Shown: positions 59,766-64,000 of the stretch, one piece after another
Numbering within the stretch: position 1 is the first letter of the stretch
Layout: each line of letters opens with the position of its first letter
Assembly: GCF_003952165.1 (NCBI RefSeq)
Contig: NZ_RXFT01000009.1
Coordinates: 124,001-188,000, forward strand
Length of the DNA: 64,000 nucleotides
Direction: 5' to 3'
Origin: Variovorax guangxiensis
GTDB taxonomy: Bacteria > Pseudomonadota > Gammaproteobacteria > Burkholderiales > Burkholderiaceae_C
The notes under the pieces: model-generated
Database searches by the model: none
Told to the model about the DNA's origin: nothing
Seen by the model: only the letters and a program-made list of their open reading frames with translations
Program-made: the position numbers and the translations under genes

Positions 59766-60713
59766 GTGATTCTGCGACACACCTTTACCCCACTGAACAA
59801 TTCGCGCCTCAGCCACCTGTGCGGCCCTCTGGACGCGCACCTGCGCCGCATCGAGGACGCGCTGGGCGTGAAGATCGCGCACCGCCACGAGCAGTTCAAG
59901 GTCGACGGCCCCAAGGCCCCCGCGCAGCGGGCCATGGACGTGCTGCAGGCGCTGTACGAGATCGCCCAGCGGCCTATAGACGCTGCGGTGGTGCAGCTCA
60001 CGCTTGCCGGCGACGGCGGCATGCTCGAAGGCGACGAGGACGTGGCGATGCTCGTCACCCGCCGCGGCGACCTGCGCCCGCGCACACCCACGCAGGCCAT
60101 CTACCTCGACAACATCGCCAAGCACGACATCACCTTCGGCATCGGCCCGGCCGGCACCGGCAAGACCTACCTGGCGGTGGCCTGCGCGGTCGACGCGCTG
60201 GAGCGCGCTGCGGTGCAGCGCATCGTGTTGACCCGCCCGGCGGTGGAAGCGGGCGAGCGGCTGGGCTTCCTGCCCGGCGACCTGACGCAGAAGGTCGACC
60301 CCTACCTGCGGCCGCTGTACGACGCGCTCTACGACCTGATGGGTTTCGAGAAGGTGCAGAAGGCCTTCGAGCGCAACGCGCTGGAGATCGCGCCGCTGGC
60401 CTTCATGCGCGGGCGTACGCTGAACAACGCCTTCGTGATCCTCGACGAGGCGCAGAACACCACGCCGGAGCAGATGAAGATGTTCCTCACGCGCATCGGC
60501 TTCGGCGCGCGCGCGGTGGTGACGGGCGACGTGAGCCAGATCGACCTGCAGAAGAATCAGCTGAGCGGCCTGATCGACGCCGAGCGCGTGCTCAAGCGGG
60601 TGAACGGCATCGCGATGACGCACTTCACCAGCGCGGACGTGGTGCGCCACCCGCTGGTGGCGAAGATCGTCGATGCCTACGACGGCCAGCGCAAGCGCGC
60701 GGGAGGCCACTGA
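59766..60713 (+). CDS. PhoH family ATPase
   Basis: 315 residues from a GTG start. An N-terminal KH-like domain (about 15-75) is followed by an ATPase domain with Walker A GPAGTGKTYLA (about 127-137), Walker B VILDEAQNT and the conserved GRTLNNAF. PhoH-like proteins are RNA-associated ATPases and their genes typically precede ybeY, as here (one base between them). The usual third and fourth genes (corC, lnt) do not follow. A role in ribosome or RNA quality control is inferred from this pairing. Confidence 0.92.
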   Translation: MILRHTFTPLNNSRLSHLCGPLDAHLRRIEDALGVKIAHRHEQFKVDGPKAPAQRAMDVLQALYEIAQRPIDAAVVQLTLAGDGGMLEGDEDVAMLVTRRGDLRPRTPTQAIYLDNIAKHDITFGIGPAGTGKTYLAVACAVDALERAAVQRIVLTRPAVEAGERLGFLPGDLTQKVDPYLRPLYDALYDLMGFEKVQKAFERNALEIAPLAFMRGRTLNNAFVILDEAQNTTPEQMKMFLTRIGFGARAVVTGDVSQIDLQKNQLSGLIDAERVLKRVNGIAMTHFTSADVVRHPLVAKIVDAYDGQRKRAGGH

Positions 60714-60714
60714 G

Positions 60715-61182
60715 ATGGCGGCATCGAAGCTCCCGGCGCTTTCGCTCTCGCTGCAGTTCGGCCGCTTCAAGGGCGTGGAGCGCCATCGCGCCGCGCTGCC
60801 GCGCCACAGCGTGACGCGCTGGATACGCCATGCACTCGACATCGACGGCGAGATCACGGTGCGCATCGTCGATGCCGACGAAGGCCAGCGCCTGAACCGC
60901 GAATTCCGCGGCAAGGACTACGCGACCAACGTGCTCACCTTCGACTATGCGCAGGGCCCCGTCGTGATGGCCGACCTGGTGCTGTGCGCGCCGGTGGTCG
61001 CGCGCGAGGCGAAGGAAAACCGCAAGACGCTGGCCGACCACTACGCCCACCTGCTGGTGCACGGCGCGCTGCATGCGCAGGGCTGGGACCACGAGACCAG
61101 CGAGGCCGACGCCGACGAGATGGAGGCGTACGAGATCGAGATCCTCGCGGGGCTGGGCATCCGCAGCCCCTACGGCAAGTAG
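60715..61182 (+). CDS. ybeY: Endoribonuclease YbeY
   Basis: 155 residues. The metal-binding motif H-G-x-L-H-x2-G-x-D-H is exact in HGALHAQGWDH (about 118-128), and the substrate-pocket segment LNREFRGKDYATNVLTF is present. YbeY is a metal-dependent endoribonuclease in 16S rRNA 3'-end maturation and ribosome quality control. ATG 60715 follows the phoH stop directly with GGGAGG upstream. The two genes form an operon. Confidence 0.95.
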   Translation: MAASKLPALSLSLQFGRFKGVERHRAALPRHSVTRWIRHALDIDGEITVRIVDADEGQRLNREFRGKDYATNVLTFDYAQGPVVMADLVLCAPVVAREAKENRKTLADHYAHLLVHGALHAQGWDHETSEADADEMEAYEIEILAGLGIRSPYGK

Positions 61183-61198
61183 ATAGCAGGCTGCGGCG

Positions 61199-61638
<440 letters not shown>

Positions 61639-61642
<4 letters not shown>

Positions 61643-62556
61643 AGGGGGTGATGTTCGCCGGCCTGGGTGGCGCGGGCTTCCATGGTCAGGGGCAACAGCT
61701 GGATGGTGACGCGCAGGCCGGGCACGGCGTCCATGAGCGCCTGCTCGAGTTCGTCGCGCATGCTGGCGGCGTGCTGCAGCGTCCAGTCGCCGGGTACGTG
61801 CATGTGCAGGTCGGCAAAGCGGCGCTGGCCGGCGCTGCGCGTGACCATGTCGTCGAAGCGCAGCCGCCTGCCTTCGGGCACGCGGGTAGCGAAGGCGTCG
61901 ATGGTGGCGCGCACGGTGGCGAGGGTCTCGGGGTCGAGGGCCTTGTCCATCAGGCCCTGCGAGGAGCGCCACACCAGCTTGACGCCCTCGCGGGCGATGT
62001 TCAGCGCGACGCCGATGGCCAGCACAGGGTCGAGCCAGAGCCAGCCGGTGAGCATCACGCCGACGATGCCGACCAGCACGGCGGCGGAGGTCCAGACGTC
62101 GGCCATCAGGTGGCGGCCGTCGGCCTCCAGGGCGATCGAGCGGTGGGCGCGCGCCGCGCGGAACAGCAGGAAGGCCAGCCCCGCGTTGAAGCCCGAGCTG
62201 AGCACCGACAGCGCCAGGCCCCAGCCCAGCTGCTCCAGCGGCTGGGGCGACAGCAGGCGCTGCACCGAAACCCAGAGGATGGCGACGGCGGCCCCGACGA
62301 TCAGGATGCCTTCGAAGCCCGAGGAGAAATATTCGGCCTTGTGGTGGCCATAGGGGTGGCCGTCGTCGGCCGGCCGCTCGGCGATGGTCACCATGGCCAG
62401 CGCGAAGACGGCGCTCGCGAGGTTCACGAAGGACTCCATGGCGTCCGAGATCAGGCCCATGGAATTCGTCATGTAGCCGGCCAATCCCTTGAGCGCGATC
62501 GTGATCAAAGCCACGGCAACCGAGGCGCGCAGCAGCGTCTTAGGGGTAAACATCAT
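61639..62556 (-). CDS. Cation diffusion facilitator (FieF-like)
   Basis: 305 residues with five to six membrane helices. The helix II ligand motif SDAMESFVN (Asp-x3-Ser/Glu variant), HPYGHHKAEYFSSGFEG and helix V MADVWTSAAV with the C-terminal cytoplasmic domain (about 210-295) match the FieF/CDF family of iron, zinc or manganese exporters. It is distinct from the His-rich DmeF-like protein at 40106. Its stop overlaps the dtd start by four bases. Metal specificity is not readable. Confidence 0.88.
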
Positions 62557-62712
62557 GCAAATGCCATCAGGAATGGAGCAGGAAGCAACGCGAAAAGCGG
62601 TAAAAGACCGCAGAAACAGCCTGAATTATCGGCCTCGTGTCCATATGTAACGCCTTCGCATTAATAATGTTTGGCAAACGTTGCGCAACTGTTATTCGCA
62701 GAGAGCCAGATG

Positions 62713-63318
62713 ATGAAAAACCTCGTGACCGCCCTCGGCGGCCTCGCCATCGCGGGAGCCGCCATGCTGGCGCAGGCCCAGACGCCGCCGGCCGCACCCG
62801 CGGCCTCCCCCGCGACTGTTCCCGCTCCGGCACCTGCTCCCGCTCCAGCAGCACCTGCTCCCGCTCCAGCAGCGCCTGCTCCCGCAGCAGCCGTGCCGGC
62901 TCCAGTGCCTGCCGCTGCCGCTGCCAAGGCCGATCTCCAGGCCGGCTTCGTGAAGTCGGTGCGCGGCAACGTCCAGCTGCTCAACGGCGCGGGCGCCGCC
63001 CGCACCGCCAGCCCCGGTGACGCGCTGGGCGCCGTGGACCGCATCGTGACCGGCCCCGACTCCTCCGCCGCCGTGGTGCTGCGCGACGACACGACGCTGG
63101 TGGTCGGCCCCTCGTCGCGGCTCGATCTCAAGGAATTCCATTTCGACGGCACCACGCGCGAGGGCGGCATCCTGCTGTCGCTGCTGCGCGGCTCGATGCG
63201 CATGATCACCGGCCTCATCGGCAAGACCAACCCCGACGCGGTTCGGGTCGAGACGCAGACCGCCACCATCGGCATACGCGGCACCGACTTCATCGTGCAA
63301 GCCGACGGCCAGCCATGA
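62713..63318 (+). CDS. Exported FecR-domain protein
   Basis: 201 residues. A signal peptide (KNLVTALGGLAIAGAAMLAQ, cut near AQAQ) is followed by an Ala/Pro-rich segment (about 20-72) and a FecR domain (about 78-200) with VRGNVQLLNGAGAARTASPG and QTATIGIRGTDFIVQ. FecR domains are found in periplasmic sensors and structural proteins. ATG 62713 is chosen; 62710 is an equal alternative. It overlaps the downstream OmpA-like gene (ATGA). No FecI-type sigma factor is adjacent, so it is not an iron-signalling FecR. Confidence 0.85.
   Translation: MKNLVTALGGLAIAGAAMLAQAQTPPAAPAASPATVPAPAPAPAPAAPAPAPAAPAPAAAVPAPVPAAAAAKADLQAGFVKSVRGNVQLLNGAGAARTASPGDALGAVDRIVTGPDSSAAVVLRDDTTLVVGPSSRLDLKEFHFDGTTREGGILLSLLRGSMRMITGLIGKTNPDAVRVETQTATIGIRGTDFIVQADGQP
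62830..62890 (+). repeat. 21-base tandem repeat inside the FecR-domain gene
   Basis: Units starting GCACCTGCTCCCGCTCCAGC are repeated with period 21 bases for about 2.7 copies (62830, 62851, 62872). They encode the Ala-Pro linker; period 21 keeps the frame, so copy-number change would alter only linker length. Confidence 0.65.
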
Positions 63319-63950
63319 TGAAGACGCAGATGCCGAAACCCCAATCCTCCCGTTTCCCCTCCCTTCTCGCGGCGACGCTGGCCGCAGCGCTTCTGGCCGC
63401 CTGCTCCACGCCCGGCACGCGTGTGGTGCTGCTGCCGCAGGCCGACGGCAGGCCCTCGGCGGTGGTGGTTCGCGCCAAGGACGGCGAGGAAGTGCTCTCC
63501 ACGCCCTACCAGCGCGCCACGGCCGCGGTCGGCGCCAAGGGCGCACCGGTGGTCGACAACGTCGATCCGGCCAAGGTGCAGGCGGAGAACAAGCCGCTGT
63601 TCGACATGCGCCCGCCCCCGCCGCAGCGCTACACGGTGTACTTCGAACTCGGCGGCACCACGCTGACGGCGGCGTCGCAGCAGATCATGAGCGAGGCGCT
63701 GGCGGCGGCGCTGGCGCGCAGCGGCGGCGACATCGTGGTCACCGGCCACACCGACACCAAGGGCAACGGCGACCAGAACGACGAGCTGTCGCGCCGCCGG
63801 GCGCAGGAAGTGGCCCAGCTCTTCGTGGAGCGCCAGTTCCCGGCCAACCGCATCGAGGCCGTGGGCCGCGGCGAACGAGACCTCGCCATCCAGACCGCCG
63901 ACGACGTGGACGAGCCGCGCAACCGGCGCGTCACCATCGAGGTCCGCTAA
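63315..63950 (+). CDS. OmpA-family lipoprotein
   Basis: 211 residues. The signal peptide ends in a lipobox LLAAC (Cys30), so it is lipid-anchored, probably in the outer membrane. The C-terminal OmpA domain (about 105-210) has YFELGGTTLTAASQQ and GHTDTKGNGDQNDELSRRRA, the peptidoglycan-binding pattern. It is coupled to the FecR-domain gene by a four-base overlap. The two often come before an adenylate-cyclase gene with CHASE2 in related bacteria; that gene would lie beyond the window edge. Confidence 0.9.
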   Translation: MMKTQMPKPQSSRFPSLLAATLAAALLAACSTPGTRVVLLPQADGRPSAVVVRAKDGEEVLSTPYQRATAAVGAKGAPVVDNVDPAKVQAENKPLFDMRPPPPQRYTVYFELGGTTLTAASQQIMSEALAAALARSGGDIVVTGHTDTKGNGDQNDELSRRRAQEVAQLFVERQFPANRIEAVGRGERDLAIQTADDVDEPRNRRVTIEVR

Positions 63951-64000
63951 TTAGATATAGAGGGATCGAGCAGGTCGCCCCGGAGGGCGATCAGCTCAGG

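Overview
The window looks like a chromosomal segment of a high-GC betaproteobacterium, most likely Comamonadaceae and Variovorax-like. This is an inference from the strong G/C bias at third positions, Bug/TctC-type periplasmic receptors, a CaiB/acyl-CoA dehydrogenase/acyl-CoA ligase catabolic cluster, a Gram-negative porin and the overall gene mix. Coding density is very high and no gene-free stretch exceeds about 270 bases. There is no sign of a prophage, transposase, integrase or CRISPR array.

Layout. 1-3955: end of a ribose operon (rbsA fragment, rbsC, LacI regulator, rbsK, rbsD), tightly coupled by overlapping stops and starts. 3978-10208: MOSC protein, UbiH-like flavin monooxygenase, DsbC-like protein, M61 peptidase, a DUF2325 gene behind a Fur-box-like palindrome, and an enoyl-CoA hydratase. 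10225-13946: an ECF sigma/putative anti-sigma pair divergent from an exported VWA protein; both sides carry the same AACCC-N16-CCGTA promoter signature. 14001-15835: tRNA-Met with promoter and terminator, then DUF2946, SCO and PCu(A)C copper-handling genes. 16105-16614: an unknown protein built from an internal duplication. 16846-22281: acyl-CoA ligase, nitroreductase, phosphoesterase, two small unknowns and a diguanylate cyclase.

22355-37353 is an accessory catabolic region: an enoyl-CoA hydratase/thiolase/SDR operon, a divergent 895-residue MalT-type LuxR regulator, two tandem proteins with three AP2-like repeats each, and two operons of acyl-CoA dehydrogenases, CaiB transferase and acyl-CoA ligase. 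Four intergenic regions (five promoters) share the palindrome ATCGTC-N6-GACGAT, placed 21-23 nt upstream of a -10-like hexamer. That is the geometry expected of a LuxR-type activator, so a small fatty-acid/acyl-CoA regulon run by the regulator at 25297-27984 is proposed. A second motif (CTACGGATTyCGGTGr) precedes the AP2 genes and the small gene at 37105.

37372-48803: phosphoesterase, a fatty-acid-hydroxylase/YhhN fusion, DmeF-like metal exporter, ruvB, then a compact lipid operon (CDP-alcohol phosphatidyltransferase with two Asp-to-Asn changes, hydrolase-methyltransferase fusion, PAP2-dual-specificity-phosphatase fusion, small membrane protein, PlsC, CdsA) and a YdeI-like gene. 48822-59004: a Crp/Fnr regulator divergent from a porin / NDP-forming acyl-CoA synthetase / Bug receptor / two DUF1254 / MBL hydrolase / Bug receptor cluster, with an 11-bp perfect palindrome between them. 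59024-63950: ruvA, phoH-ybeY, dtd with a FieF-like transporter, and a FecR/OmpA-lipoprotein pair at the right edge. Two copies of an interspersed hairpin repeat lie at about 46.4 and 59.6 kb.
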